Source of the DNA: Siphonodentalium dalli | Lineage: Eukaryota > Mollusca > Scaphopoda > Gadilida > Siphonodentaliidae | Assembly (NCBI GenBank): GCA_032622095.1 | Contig: CP136066.1 | Coordinates: forward strand, 51,000,911 to 51,064,910 | Direction of reading: 5' to 3' | Length of the DNA stretch: 64,000 nt | Shown here: positions 1-13,075 of the stretch, one piece after another | Layout of the letters: every line of letters begins with the position of its first letter | How positions within the stretch are numbered: position 1 is the first letter of the stretch | Notes under the pieces: model-generated | The model's input: only the letters and a program-made list of their open reading frames with translations | The model's database searches: none | What the model was told of the DNA's origin: nothing | Position numbers and translations under genes: made by a program

Positions 1-335
1 CCAGGACCTTACAGTCACTCCATGTATACATAATCAACACATAGATGACCATGTAGCTATATCCATACACCACACCAATGACCATACAGGTACACTGGTT
101 GCACCCGTACTGAATATACACAATCATACACCATAGAGTCACTCCATGCATACCGATTGACCTCACACCTGACTATGACCTCTCCCTGTATACCTAGATG
201 CATCTTACCATGGACAACCCACTAATAACCATATAGTCACTCCTTGTATACCTACTCACATCAGTCATGACATACAATAACTCCCTGTATACCTATTCAC
301 CTCACATATGATCATAGAGTAACTCCCTTGCTATG
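1..335. repeat. Degenerate ~45-bp minisatellite, left outer arm
   Basis: Diverged repeats of the theme 'tgaccatacagtcactcc..tgtatac..' with a period of roughly 45 bp. The reverse complement of this theme makes up 3485-3960 and 4435-5040, and the same orientation returns at 5140-5560. Confidence 0.75.
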
Positions 336-2763
336 ATCTTGGCATCCACACTGTATCATGTTGACATTTATTTGATCATAATGGACCAGAATAGCCAAAG
401 ATTATGATCCATCTCAGTTCTGTATCAAAGTTCTGCCCATTTCCTTTCAATAAATGTGGCCAAAATTACAAAAGAGGTTCTCAGCAAAATTGCATACTTT
501 AAAATGAATTTGTCATGCTCCAAAAGGAACTGAGACAACCAGAATAGAACATGTAGTTGTCAGTTAATTAAATAACATATATAATAACCAAGTGAGTCAC
601 AATATGCTACCTTTTCGGATAATGCAGAGAATGTTCGGGATATATGTAAAAAATTAACATTCTACAAATTTGGTTGCCATTTTGGAAGCCATCTTGAGCA
701 ATTCAGTCTATAAACACTGTAGTGTGATACATTTAAAATAGACCAAAACAATAAACACCTTTCAATCCAAAGATAGTTATATTTTACCTGAAAAAATGGT
801 CCAAACCTGAAAAGTGAATTTTTGCCCATATTTATGTCAAGTTTTTGAGAGAAAAGTCCAATATTTTTGACGATGTCAGGGGTGACAATAGTACCAATTA
901 ACCATGGTGCATCAGACATGTTAGTATTCAATGTATAGAATGCAGAATAGCCACTTTTATACATCAACCACAACTTGTAAGCGATTGCAGGACACGCTGG
1001 TGTAATATTTACCATTTTCCATATTTTGGCGGCCATATTGGCAGCCATTTTGAGCCAAAGTAAGAATTTTGGTTCCAGTGATTTGGAATATTAATAGTTA
1101 ATGATATGCCTCACTTACATTACAAAGTTCTGTTCATTTCTTGTTGAAATATGACTAGAATCCCAATTGTGATTTTTTGTGAAATTTTATACCGCATTCT
1201 GTAAATCGAATTTTTGAGGGATCGGAAGGGGTTAGGACCCCAATAATTGCATATTTCGTTGCTCCAATGATCAGTTAATATACAAAACACAAAATAAAGT
1301 TGCATTACTCAACCAGTTCCAAACAGCATGAATTGATCTAGAAGACATTTGTGAAAAAATGTTATATTTTCAACTTCCGGTGGCCATTTTGGCGGCCATC
1401 TTGGATGGTGAGTTTAAATTTTGGCTCAAAAATGTGTCATTATGTCTCAGCTTCACGAAAATATATACATTTGTATACATTTTACAAGATTTTCTCGCTA
1501 TAATTTGCATAAACTGACTTAGGGTCTGGGCTGAAAAACGGCGGCCATGATGGACGCCATTTTGTCTGGAGTCTACACGGCCACTTTTTTTTCTTGTTAA
1601 CATTGATTAAAAGTTGAAGGACACAATAGGGAACAAAATGAGTGGGGTGAAGTTAAGTCCCAGGGGGGTGCAAGGGTACCCCTATTAGCTCCCGGACTAT
1701 TGGGTTTTTGTGCTTTCTTGCACCTTAATATGACAGTCTGGGAGCTAATGGCGGTACCCTTGCAACCCAATGGGACTTAACTTTACCCCAACCATTTTGT
1801 TCTTTATTATGTCCTTCAACCTTTAATTTTAACAAGAACAAAAAGTGGCCGTATAGACTCCAGACAAGATGGCGGCCATTATGGCCGCCGTTTTCAGACC
1901 AGACCCTAAGTCAGTTTGATGCAAATTATAGCTGGAAACTCTAGTAAAATGTATACTAATGTATATATTTTCATGAAGCTAGGACACAATGACACTTCGA
2001 CATCTTCTAGATCAGTTTATTTTGTTTGGAAATGGTTGAGAAATGAGACTTTATTTTGTATGTTATATATTAACTGATCATTGGAGCAATACAATATGCA
2101 ATTACTGTGCTCATAGCCCCGTCCGATCCCTCAACAATTTGATTTTACAGAATGCGGTATTAAATTTCACAAAAAATCACAATTGGGTTTCTAGTCATAT
2201 TTCTACAAGAAATGAACATAAATTTGTAATGTAAGTGAGGCATATCATTACCTATGACTATTCTAACTCATTGGAACCAAAATTGTTACTTTGGCTCAAA
2301 ATTGCTGCCAAAAAGACCGTCAAAATACGGGAAATGGTAGATACTGCCTCAGCATGCCCTTCAATCGCTTACAAGTTGTGGTTGATGTATACAATTGGCT
2401 ATTCTGTCTTCTATAATTGAATACTAACATGTCTGATGCACCATGGTTTATTGTTACTATTGTCACCACTGACATTACCAGAAATATTGGAGTTTTCTCT
2501 CACAAACTTGACAAAAAATATCGGCAAAAATTCACTTTTCAGGTCTGGATCATTTGTTCAAGTGAAATGTAACTATCTTTGATATGAAAGGTGATTATTG
2601 TTTTGGTCTATCATAATTGTGTCACTGACTACGGCATTTATAAACTATTTTCTCAAGATGGATACCAAATTTGGTAATAAAATTCATTTCTTTTACATAT
2701 ATCCCGAACATTAATCTCTGCGTTATCCGAAAAAGGTAGCAAATTAATTTTAAAGATGCAGTA

Positions 2764-2765
2764 CA

Positions 2766-2797
<32 letters not shown>

Positions 2798-3337
2798 GAA
2801 AAAAAAAATTCCGGCACGTATGCCTGGGTGGGTGGGTGGTCAAAGCCACCAACAAGCAATTTTTTCCGCAACTAAAAAAACAATTCCTGCTTGTTTTTTA
2901 GTGTTTTGGCAATGATTTGGGCTTCAAAACCACTTTGAATGAGAGAAATAATGTAATTCTAACTGTAAATTGACTGCAGGCAGTTATCGTGTTGTATTTT
3001 GTTGCAAATTTTGAAATCCAAGATGGCCGCTGGCAGCCATGTTTTTTTTGGCCGAATGACCTCAAAATGACTCATTCCTATTTACATGTCCATGTTAACA
3101 TCCATGATAAATAATATGCACAGAAATTCATATACAGCTGTTTACAGTGAATTTCCCCCCGAAAATCTCTGTTTTAGTGTTAAAAGGGGGGGGGGGGGTG
3201 GGTGTCAAAAAATGGTCGGAAAAAACTGCCGAAAACGGAAAAAAATTTGGCGGTGGGGGGTGGGTGGGTACAAAAAATGATCGTAAGGGAAAAAAATGCC
3301 ATACGTGCCTGAAATTTTTTTCCGACCCCCCCCCCTG
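2764..3337. mobile_element. hAT-like non-autonomous element with poly-G termini, 574 bp
   Basis: The element begins CAGGGG... with a long G run and ends ...CCCCCTG. It is flanked on both sides by the direct repeat TGCAGTA (2757-2763 and 3338-3344). CAG..CTG ends and 7-8-bp target duplications are typical of hAT elements. Inside the G run, both ends carry a longer inverted match around the motif GGCACGTATG / CATACGTGCC, also found at the ends of the element at 36047-37532. Removing it restores collinearity of the palindrome arm it sits in. The interior (about 2930-3290) is shared with 61655-62010. No transposase is encoded. Confidence 0.75.
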
Positions 3338-3484
3338 TGCAGTATGGAATTTTTCCGAGAACCTCTTTTGTGATTCTGGCCATATTATTGAAAGGAAAAG
3401 GGCAGAACTTTGCGACGGAACTGACATAAAACATAATATGTGGCTATTCTGGCCCATTATGATAAAAATTGATCAACTGGGTAC

Positions 3485-3960
3485 AGGTGAATAGGCATAA
3501 AAGGAGTGATTATATGGTTATGAGTGGGGTGTCCATGGTAAGATGTGTAGGTATTCAAGGAGTGATCGTGATCATGTGTGAGGTGAAACGGTATGCATGG
3601 AGTGACTGTATGGTGTATGATTGTATTACCCAGTGTGTGTGTGTACCCGGTGTGGCTGTATGCCCATTGATATGGTGTATGGACGTAACTAGAGAACCTG
3701 TGTATTGTTCATGTAAAAACATAGAGTGACTGTAAGGTCATGGACGGGATTATGACAGGTGGGGTGTATATGTAGACATGTGCTGTCTGTATGGTCATGG
3801 AGTGTGTGGGTAAATCGGGAGCGATTTAATGGTTATGGGTAATATATAGGTGTATATGTGTGCATGGAATGACTGTACGGTCATGTTTGAAGTGTACATA
3901 CATGGAGTAAGCTGGATGGGCATTGGCTATGCGCGTGGGTATATAGGGCCTGCCATTCTG
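3485..3960. repeat. Degenerate ~45-bp minisatellite, right outer arm
   Basis: Repeats of 'ggagtgactgtatggtcatg..gaggtgtatatg' with variable spacing, the reverse complement of the array at 1-335. A chance open frame across 3469-3729 is a by-product of the repeat and is not considered coding. Confidence 0.7.
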
Positions 3961-4434
3961 GTAAATGGTGGGATGAATATTTACGCGCGCCTTGTGTATA
4001 ACTGGTGGCGAGATTCTCTTTTCTCGTAGGCGCTTACATTATCAATGGGTGTTTTATTAGTTTTATTTATATAATGGGAATTTTTGGGATGATTAAAAGT
4101 CAAACTGCGAGCTGGAGGCAGAGTCCGGTAAAAGGTGTAGTTGGGGAATTTCAATTTCGTTTATTGTCGTTAATCAACGTTGATTAGTTTTGATTTTTGG
4201 TTTGTGATAAACTATATGTCAATTACAAATAAAAGACAATTTTGCAGCCCACCGGGGGTTGTGGTCGGAGACGGTCGAGTCGGCCGCCGATTCGTTAATT
4301 AGGTGCTGGTTGTTATTTTAACGGAATTCTGAGTTGGCCATTCGCAAAACCAATATATTTTATATTCTACAATTACATTCTTGGGTTTATAATATATGAT
4401 CTTGAGCGCGTTACCATTTCTGACATTGGTTATA
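3961..4434. other. Spacer between two foldback structures
   Basis: AT-rich sequence with one GC-rich patch near 4245-4295. I see no open frame with coding character, no repeat internal to this stretch and no recognisable element ends. Confidence 0.4.
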
Positions 4435-5560
4435 TTGTTATATATGTCGTGGATGGATTATCATTGGTGGGTGTGTAGGCAGTATCTGTGTGATGATGGA
4501 TGGCGTGCATGAGTATACAGTGAGTTGCTGAATTGTCATGTGTGAGGTGTATATGCATGGAAGGTATGAGTGGTCGTGGGTGCTGGTATTGGTATATTGG
4601 GAAGGACTGAATGGCCATTGGCGATGTGTATATGTATACCTGGATTGAATCTATGGTCATGGGTGGGCTGTATATGTATTTATCGAGTGGTTATATGACT
4701 ATGGAGGTGCCGAATATGTATACAAGTAGTGACTGTATGGTCAATGGTGAGGTGAATAGGTATACAAGTAGTTACTTTATGATCCTGAATGTAGTGAATA
4801 TGTATACAGAGAGTGACGATATGGTCATATGTCAGGTATAGGAGTATGCCTGGTGTGCATGCATGGTGACTCGTGACTGTATGGTCATTTGTTGTGTGTA
4901 CGGTATAACCAAGTATGGCTGTATGGTCATGGGTCAGGTGTACGTGTATAAAGTGGGTGACTATATTGTCATTTTTGTGGTGTTTCTGTGAGGTAATATG
5001 TGGGTTGTACATGTGAAACCTTGGGTGTCTATCGCTTTCCAAAATAGCTCAAGGATATGTTAATCAATAGAGAGGTGATGTCAGAGTTCTCCATCTTGAT
5101 GGTCTTTATGTACAATGGAGGAAAGCGATAGCCACCAATTACCACACAGTAACTCCATATATACATAATCACACAAATGACAATATAGTCACCCACCGTA
5201 TACACGTACACCTGACCCATTATTATATAGCCATACTTGGTTATACCCGTACACACCACAAATGACCATACAGCCACGAGTTACAATACATGAACACAGT
5301 GTATGATCTTACACAAAACCCATAACAATATAATCACTCCCTGTATACATATTCACCATATTCACGAACATAAGTCAATCCCTGTATACCCATTCACCTC
5401 ACCATTGGCCATACGGTCACCACTCTATATACCTTTTATACACACCCATGGCCAAATAGACATTCAATATATACATAAATACCACAACAATGACCATAGG
5501 GTCACTCCAGGTATACATATCCACATCACCACTGGTGATATAGCCACTTGCTTTGTGCAC
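4435..5560. repeat. Second foldback: inverted minisatellite pair
   Basis: An array of the same ~45-bp minisatellite runs in one orientation at 4435-5040 and in the opposite orientation at about 5121-5560. The innermost arms are gtgtctatcgctttcc (5025-5040) and ggaaagcgatagccacc (5121-5137), leaving a loop of about 80 bp. The organisation repeats that of 1-3960 at smaller scale, suggesting one family of foldback elements with minisatellite arms. Confidence 0.7.
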
Positions 5561-8500
5561 ATACCCTCAGCCCTTTGTCTCCAATATGTATACTGTGTGA
5601 TTTGGCCTACCCCTAAACTGACTGCCAAATTTGTGCTCCGTTGACAACAAAAAGGGGTGAAATCCATAAACATACCTTAGTATAATCGACAAAATGGATT
5701 CATTTGAATTAAAAAATGTTTTCAGCTGAAAGTTCAACTAGTTTTACCAATTAATCCTCACCTGTTTATTTTTTATCAACAAAAAATCAAGAAAAATACC
5801 CAAAAAATTACATTTTCGAAAATAAGAGGATTTCAATAAGCCATAGGCCATAACGAAAATATTTTACATGCGATAACCAAAATCTCTTTACAATATAGTT
5901 AGACTTGCATATTAAATATGTTGTGAAAACATCAAGACGTATGGAGATAAATTTACTAAGTTACAAGACCTCAAAAATGGCATTTCGTCACGCGACCCCA
6001 TGTCACAAAGCCAAGTTTGACTAAGTCCATGTTATGGAACGCACATTTCATCGGCATATTTTTTCTCATTCTTTACCATAAATGGATGCAAAATTTGATT
6101 TATGTGCTCTAACCAGTAGGTTAACCACTTAATTGGTGAAAAAACACAAAATTATTATGTATTTTAACAAATAATTGATCCTAAAATCTGCTTTTTAGCT
6201 TATTTTGAAAATTGGGGCTCCGAAATCTGAAAAACGACCATTTTTTGGGGTACAGAAATGTCTATAACTCAAAAAATATTCGACGAATATTAAAATGGTT
6301 TACTATTCTGTGACCAGCATGGTGAGTTCTACAAAATAAGCAATGTGACAAAATCGCAAATATTTTGGGTCATTAATTCTAATTTTTTTTTTAAAACGGA
6401 CACCTAAATCAAGGGCCAACAAGTGAGATTTTGATCAGAACATATCTTACTATCATATTAAGCAATAAAACCTTTGCCCCCCTTGGGGTGCAGCCAAAAG
6501 TTTATTTATGCATTTTCACAGTTCTATCTCACGGACTAAAAAACTTCGGTAAGGTGATCAAATAGAAATTGAGAACAATCTTGATCAAAGTAGTTATGTT
6601 TTACGAATATTAATCCAAATTGATAACACACACCGTCATTCTTATATATTAATTAAGTGCAATGTCTTTCGATGGCGAAATCATTTGCGTTAGATTAGCG
6701 CCGATAGTTTCGTCCCGAATCCAGATGTAAATATTTACAATTGAGCGTACTTCAGACGATGTTTTTTATGGAGTGGTATACGGTCAATTTCTTTGAAAAT
6801 TTCAGCGATGTTAATATTAAGTTACAATCCCCATGTTGGCATGAGTACTAACTTAACAATTTCACACATCCGAACAAGTCCATAATATGTCTTTAAAGCC
6901 AGAGCCGTGGCTAGATGGTGTTCTTTGGGGGGGGGGTGTCTTTCTTGGAAATTCAAACTGTACCACCTTGAACCAGATCAAGAATCACAACTTCTCATTT
7001 GCACATCACTCTTGCTCGAAAATTTCCAACTGGTAAAGGTTTTCAGTCTGAAAGTTTTACCGAAAGTAGTTTAATATTCAATTTTTGGTCTGTAAACACA
7101 AATTCCACACTAAATATCGGTTGAAAATTCAATCTATCAAAACAATTGCAACCTATATTTTGTTTGAAATTTGCAACTTTTGCTGTGTCGGGCATGTATA
7201 ATGTCAAACTGTAGAAATTGGGACGAGACACCCAAACCCCATCACTGTCGCCACGTCTCTCGTTAAAGCCAATTTGGCTGTCATTTGCTATGCCGGTAGA
7301 CCAGCAATGTGGAAAGGATCTCCACATATAGTCTGGTCGATAAACTAAAATTTTAGGGTCAACCTAGAAAAAATTTGGACTAAGTTGGTTTCTATTTCAT
7401 TTTGAAGAGGAATATATCCTCTATAACATATCCAAAATCCGCTAAAATCCGCTTTGAGCATTTTCTGTAATACAAGATGGCGTCCATGATGGCAGTTGGT
7501 ATAGAAAAATCCTGAATTTCGGTGGTAGGTGCGCCAACAAATACCAAATTAGTAATACAATAAAATCCACACAAACAATCATTAGTCGTAAACCATATCG
7601 GTACAATGTCTGTCCAAAATGGCCTCCAAAATGGACAAAATCGAATGAAATTTACAATTTGCGGAAAATTGAATAGCTGGTTATACAAGAACGAACAGGC
7701 CGTCGAATTATACGAGGAAGAATGATTTCAGAGTATAAGGGAGCTATTAATAATGGTATGTAAGAATTCTCTCTAATGTATCTCGCGAGAGAGCAACCGA
7801 AAGACAGGTCTCATACAACGATTGAATGTCGACTTTTTGGGCGCCAATAAATAGAAGAATAACGCAGTTTTATCTGTACTTTTTATCTTGAATCGTGTAA
7901 TATATGTGTATTAAAACAGTTAAATGTGATCTAATAGGGATGTACTACATACTCTACATACTCTATGGCAGAGACTGTCTTTATACCTGGAAATGATGTG
8001 CACTTAAATGCACTAAGGCCACATATACGCGAAACGTACGACCTTTTCTGCAACCACATCGCCGCGTTTACCCATTATCCCTAATGTTACACATATCTGC
8101 TTCATACAAAACCATAAATAGCAACATTGAGTGAATGGTAAACGCAGAACTAATAACTGTAAACGCTGATGACCTGATATTTAGCACAAGTATGTGGGTG
8201 GCAATGGTGACATAATTTCAAACAACAAGATACTGACAACTAATAGTGTGTATTGCGGGGTATACATATTCATGTTGTAAAGTGCCGATTGAAGTAATTT
8301 GAACATAATTGTCTACTAAGAAACCGGTTTGGGAGCACCATGAAAATTAGTACTAAATAAAATGTACGACGTACAGTCTCTTCGATCTAGTGAGATAGGG
8401 TACTATTCTGTTGAAGAGATAAGTGTTTCTTGACAGTATAATCAGCATTACGACATACGTGTATGGTTTATTGTCACGGAGAGTGTTGAAAATTCTGGAA

Positions 8501-8797
8501 ATATAACTAGTATTTACACCGATAGGGTGGGCTCTCCAGTTTCTTCTTCACATTCAATAATTAATCATCATTCCAAAAGGTAACTACCGCGCACTGTGTG
8601 ACGAAATATTACTTCCTGTGTTGCATGCCCAAAATAACTGTTTTTGGTCCGACTGTTGGATGTATTCTAATAAGAAAACCCGAACGTAAATCATTGGGTT
8701 AACGTGCGTAGCAGTGATCGATAAATCATTCAGATAGATCTGTTTTAATTATATGTGTACCTTTAAAGATATATAACAACATTCTTGTTAATTACAA
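5561..8797. other. Intergenic AT-rich region, no gene seen
   Basis: No open frame here has coding character. Short 'aaaatggc' and 'aagatggcg' words near 7480-7630 recall the repeat class at 55855-56510. A G run of 10 lies near 6930. Nothing else could be assigned. Confidence 0.4.
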
Positions 8798-9599
8798 ATG
8801 TGTATTTTCGCTTATAGGGGGGTTATCCAATATGTTGCTTTCATCGTAGCATGGATTGTAGTTGCGGCCATTTTGACAGCCATTTCATCGCCGCGATTGC
8901 ATTGTTTTCTGTCCTTGTCACTCTATTCGCCCCCTATACTCTTTTACACAAACTGGTATATATCGGATGGAGGATTAATGCGTTCTGGTGTCGCCGATGA
9001 ATTTTTTTCTAGGTCAAACCTTTTATCGACCAGACTAATAGTGGACGTTTGGTCAGTATCCCCCCAGAGTTATGACCATCTGCTGGACTTAGTGCAAAAC
9101 GCGACATCCATAACAAACATTATGATGTGGGTGTCTTTATTATTGGAAATGCTACCCACATACTACGGGTTTCTTCCATTAATTTTTTTTACAAGAGTTA
9201 CGGCCCTTGTTTGACTTGGAAATTTTTGAATTTTGTGTCCGAAAGAATATTTCAGCTTGTAATTTGGGCAAGGATCTTCTGATTCAGTTGTTCTTTGGGT
9301 GAAAGGATGCCGACTTACTACAGATTTCGTCCAATCATTTTTACCAGAGCTACAGTCCTTGTTTGACTAGGGAATTTCTGAATTTAGTCTCTTTATGAAC
9401 ATTTCAGCTTGTACCTTGGGCATGGATAATCGGATTTGGTTGTGCTTTGGTGTATTGATAGCTCAGTCTAAGGGGAAAGGATACCCATTTCTTGGATTTA
9501 GAAAATAAAAAAAACAGTGTCCATCTATTGCGGCATATGCCACGCTTGGCGTTGCACTTGTTAAAAAATGGGATGCCAGATGTCAGCGATTACGCGGAG
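8798..9599. other. Old repeat sequence with a ~160-bp tandem duplication
   Basis: About 9165-9325 and 9326-9490 are diverged direct copies sharing phrases such as 'cccttgtttgact' and 'atttcagcttgta'. An open frame at 8798-9214 (138 codons, plus strand) has hydrophobic N-terminal segments, but its 3' part is the same kind of repeat ('agttatgaccat..ggactta'). I do not call it a gene. Confidence 0.4.
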
Positions 9600-10125
9600 T
9601 TAAACTCCAAGTTTAAAGATTAGCCATATATCAAACAAGAAGTGTGCACTCGCGTGCAAACATACCCCCACCGTGGCAAATTCCGAACCCATATTCGAAG
9701 AAACTTCCGGAAAATATCCTAACTTGATAGCATCCACACAAACAAATCCCAAAATTTTCTATGTCAAAATAAGTCGAAAATGAAATGTAATGTTAGGAAA
9801 AACAGTCCGAGCCAATCCTGAGCCACATCATGTAGAGAGGGTGTTGTGAGAAGCATGTATACCAAAAATTATTGAAATCGGTTCACATTTGTTAAAGTCA
9901 AAATAAGTCGAAAAGTAAGTCGTAACTTAAAAATAGAAAGTCGGACCGCACCGCAATTAGCATCATGCGGAGAGGCGGTCCTAAGCAGATTGCATACAAA
10001 AAATTATTGAAATCGGTTCATAGTTGTTCGAGTTATGAGGTCGGAAGGACGGACGGACGGACGGAGGGAGAAAGTGTCAATCCAGTATACCCCCCATTTT
10101 CTTCGACAGTGGGGGTATAGATATA
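9600..10125. mobile_element. Dispersed GGAC-tandem / GGGGGTAT-stem repeat, copy 1
   Basis: Near 10038-10070 a tandem of GGAC is followed by 'ccagtataccccc' and, after a short loop, 'gggggtatagatatactgg', which pairs with it. Inside, 'attgaaatcggttca' occurs twice (about 9872 and 10007). The same ending style recurs at 16012-16085, 37800-37880, 42960-43010 and 43590-43670, and in the opposite orientation at 25145 and 52245. I regard it as a non-coding dispersed element family of uncertain class. Confidence 0.55.
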
Positions 10126-10169
10126 CTGGGTCATAAATGTCACGTATATTCGATACATGGACAGTACGT

Positions 10170-10798
10170 GATATAACCATATTATATCTGTATACCTCAC
10201 CATATTATATCTGTAAACCTCACCATATTATATCTGTATACCTCACCATATTATATCTGTATACCTCACCATATTATATCTGTATACCTCACCATATTAT
10301 ATCTGTATATCTCACCATATTATATCTGTATACCTCACCATATTATATCTGTATACCTCACCATATTATATCTGTATACCTCACCATATTATATCTGTAT
10401 ACCTCACCATATTATATCTGTATACCTCACCATATTATATCTGTATACCTCACCCTATTATATCTGTATACCTCACCATATTATATATGTATACCTCACC
10501 ATATTATATCTGTATACCTCACCATATTATATCTGTATACCTCACCGTATTATATCTGTATACCTCACCGTATTATATCTGTATACCTCACCGTATTATA
10601 TCTGTATACCTCACCATATTATATCTGTATACCTCACCATATTATATCTGTATACCTCACCATATTATATCTGTATACCTCACCATATTATATCTGTATA
10701 CCTCACCATATTATATATGTATACCTCACCATATTATATCTGTATACCTCACCATATTATATCTGTATACCTCACCATATTATATCTGTATACCTCAC
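10170..10798. repeat. 23-bp minisatellite, about 27 copies
   Basis: Near-perfect tandem of the 23-bp unit 'ctgtatacctcaccatatta'+tat. Variants (gtatta for atatta, tatatgt for tatctgt) cluster in neighbouring copies, as expected for local slippage or unequal exchange. Because 23 is not a multiple of 3, the unit is read in all frames in turn; with no stop codon in it, it gives a spurious 307-codon open frame with a 23-residue period. Confidence 0.9.
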
Positions 10799-11225
10799 TT
10801 TTCGTCCAATGATGAGTTATATTACTTGGATGAATCTTCCCGAGTTACAATGTATTCATGAAAGTGTATACATGGTATTCTGTGTATTTGTCGAGCTAAT
10901 CGTAGTACGAGACATGAGTCACATGACAAAACACCGCAGTGGGCTTCAAATTGAAAACCAAACTCCAGGCCGAGTTATCTCCCATCGCTCTGCTGAGATA
11001 CCACTGCCACAAGGACATTTGGTGAGGATTTATGACATGATCTTAGTTCTTATATTTTAGGATTAAATGGGTATGTCTGGCTGTTCATATTGTTCTTACA
11101 AATACCGAAAGAATTACCATTATGTCAAACTTTTGGTGGTCAAAATAAGGTAATGTGTGACTAAATATAGTTCCGACGTTACGTAAAATAGATGTATCGG
11201 TCCGCAAAATACCATCCTTCCGGCA
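10799..11225. other. Spacer, no feature recognised
   Basis: Mixed AT-rich sequence after the minisatellite; nothing recognisable as coding or as an element end. Confidence 0.3.
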
Positions 11226-11712
11226 TTAAAGGTACTCAATCCGAACAGAGGGTCCCCATCTCAACGGATTCCAACAACAACAATCCGATCAGAGGGTCCT
11301 ATATTACTACTTCTTTGGCTTTGGGGGTTAAAAATATTTGATTCGAGTCGAGGAACCCATCAAACAAAGCTCAGAGTTATTAGATATTGATTTTTGAAAT
11401 TTGTTATTTTCTCGAGATGAGTACTAATAATTGCCGTCAATTTCGTAACCTGCTCGAGATATGTACACCAAAACACTATTCAAACAGAAAGGATGGATAA
11501 CTCTAAAATCAAGTGGTAATAATAACGCAATTTTGACTGTGTTCTGGGCCAGAAAGTATTCCCGATAATGAAAAATAATAGATTTATAAAATCGATATCT
11601 AACAAATCTGAGCTTTGATGGGTGACTTCCTCGACTCGAATCAAATATTTTTGACCCCCGTAGCCATTGAAATAGTAATTGAGAGGAGTTTTATCGGATT
11701 GAGTACCTTTAA
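11226..11712. mobile_element. TIR element 'TTAAAGGTACTCAATCCG', copy 1
   Basis: Both ends are TTAAAGGTACTCAATCCGA in inverted orientation (about 11226-11244 and 11694-11712). The inverted match continues inward ('tttgattcgagtcgag' near 11337 against 'ctcgactcgaatcaaa' near 11630), so the element folds on itself. The outermost TTAA may be a target duplication. A second copy lies at 34238-34659. No transposase. Confidence 0.7.
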
Positions 11713-12557
11713 TCTTTCGCAGTGATAACGCAGAGGGCGCTGCATGGAGTTTGATTACGAGTATAATTATAAGCTCCAAATTATAGCCACATGATAGTTT
11801 GCGCTCCATGTGTGATCTTAAACATGCCTGTAAATGTTCAAAACATTTCCCCGATATATGTGGGGAGCATGGTGTGCCGATACATGTATTCATATGTGTA
11901 ATTCAAAATGGCTGCTGACGGCCGTGTTTTTAATTCGATACCTCCCATGTAGAAGCCATCCGAAAGATCCATATACAGTTAGGTGACAGTCGGATGAGGA
12001 ATGTGGCATGTGCCAAAGGACGGACGATGGACGCCAATCCACGGAAATAGCTCACACTTGACTTCGTCAAATTGAGCTTAAATTGTCAGGAAAGCTTACA
12101 TTCAGTACTAAATCGTGCCATGAATCTCTAATATGGATTTGTCCGTAGAAGTCACACACACATACTTCCCAAACAATGATGATTACGTGTTATTATGGCA
12201 ATTCCAATAAAGCCAAGGCCCTACCACCGAGATTATGGTGCTCATCCGTGAACAAAAACATAACTCACAATTAGTTCTGTAGCTAAATGACTGGGCAATT
12301 GCTATTATACAAATTATACATGCTTTGACTCACAAATTAACCGCGTGTAGTTTATGGGTGACATGCAGAGGAATTATGGCCTTGGAGCGGATCTGATGAC
12401 AAGGAATTACTCCCATCAATATCGATTACCGATACCATACGTGCAATCTGACGTCATTCTAACCTAATGTAAAAAAGCCCGTGGTTTTCATTGATGAGGC
12501 GCTACAAAGTATTAGTGGGAAATAGTAGTATGAGATTGTCGAGGAATAATAACAACT
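11713..12557. other. Intergenic sequence with repeat fragments
   Basis: A short GGAC-type motif ('aaggacggacgatggacg') near 12015-12035 and the phrase 'tcaaattgagcttaaa' suggest a fragment of a dispersed repeat. No coding evidence. Confidence 0.35.
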
Positions 12558-13075
12558 TTAACCCTCTCATGACCGGAGCTGCATTAAAGACACTGCCAAT
12601 GCATTATCTTATATATGGAGTCGACCATATGTCGCATATATAAGAGAATGCATTGACCTAACAATTTTTATCATATTTTTGTCTTACAATTTTTATCATA
12701 TTTTTAAAAATAATTTTTTATAATTTTTTCTTACAATCTTTAACAATTTTTATATATTTTTTTCCTACATTCTATAATAAATTTTATCATTTTTTCTTAT
12801 ATGCGTTAACAATTTTATCATTTATTCTTACATTCTTTATCAATTTATATCATTTATTATTATTTCTTACATTATTGAACATTTTTTTTATTATTTTTTT
12901 TTTTATTTTTTCTTACATTTTTTTAACAATTATGAAAAAAATAATACAAGATTTGTTAGGCCAATTGCATTCTCTTATATATGCGAGGCGACCCATGGTC
13001 GATTCGCATATATCAGAGAATGCATTAGCACAGGACTATCGCGAAAATAGGAAGCTTCAGTAATGGAAGGGTTAA
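12558..13075. mobile_element. Double-hairpin TTAA MITE, diverged copy (518 bp)
   Basis: Flanked by TTAA (12558-12561 and 13072-13075), with ends reading TTAACCCTCTCAT and, inverted, TTAACCCTTCCAT. It holds two hairpins based on 'gcattctcttatatatgcga' (about 12598-12660 and 12963-13027), separated by an expanded AT-rich spacer full of 'cttacattttt' words. Hairpin arms carry mutations absent from the other copies, so this is probably the oldest member here. Confidence 0.7.

Larger units (their letters stand above)
1..3960. repeat. Giant imperfect palindrome (foldback), arms about 1.7 kb
   Basis: The left arm (1 to about 1702) is matched in reverse complement by the right arm (about 1728-2756 and 3338-3960); the arms meet at a spacer of about 25 bp near 1703-1727. 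Matching pairs I read directly include the segment around 1681-1700 with 1731-1750, 590-650 with 2690-2750, and 430-490 with 3345-3410. The outer parts of both arms are the same minisatellite. The right arm is longer only because of a separate insertion at 2764-3337. The arms are diverged by scattered substitutions, so this is not an assembly mirror. It resembles a Foldback-type element; no transposase is visible. The left edge may lie outside the window. Confidence 0.8.

Noticed and set aside
8798-9214. 138-codon open frame with hydrophobic segments
   Set aside because: The 3' part is the 'gagttatgacc' dispersed repeat type; no splice context or recognisable domain.
10137-11060. 307-codon open frame with 23-residue repeats (plus strand)
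   Set aside because: It is the three-frame reading of a stop-free 23-bp minisatellite followed by unrelated sequence.
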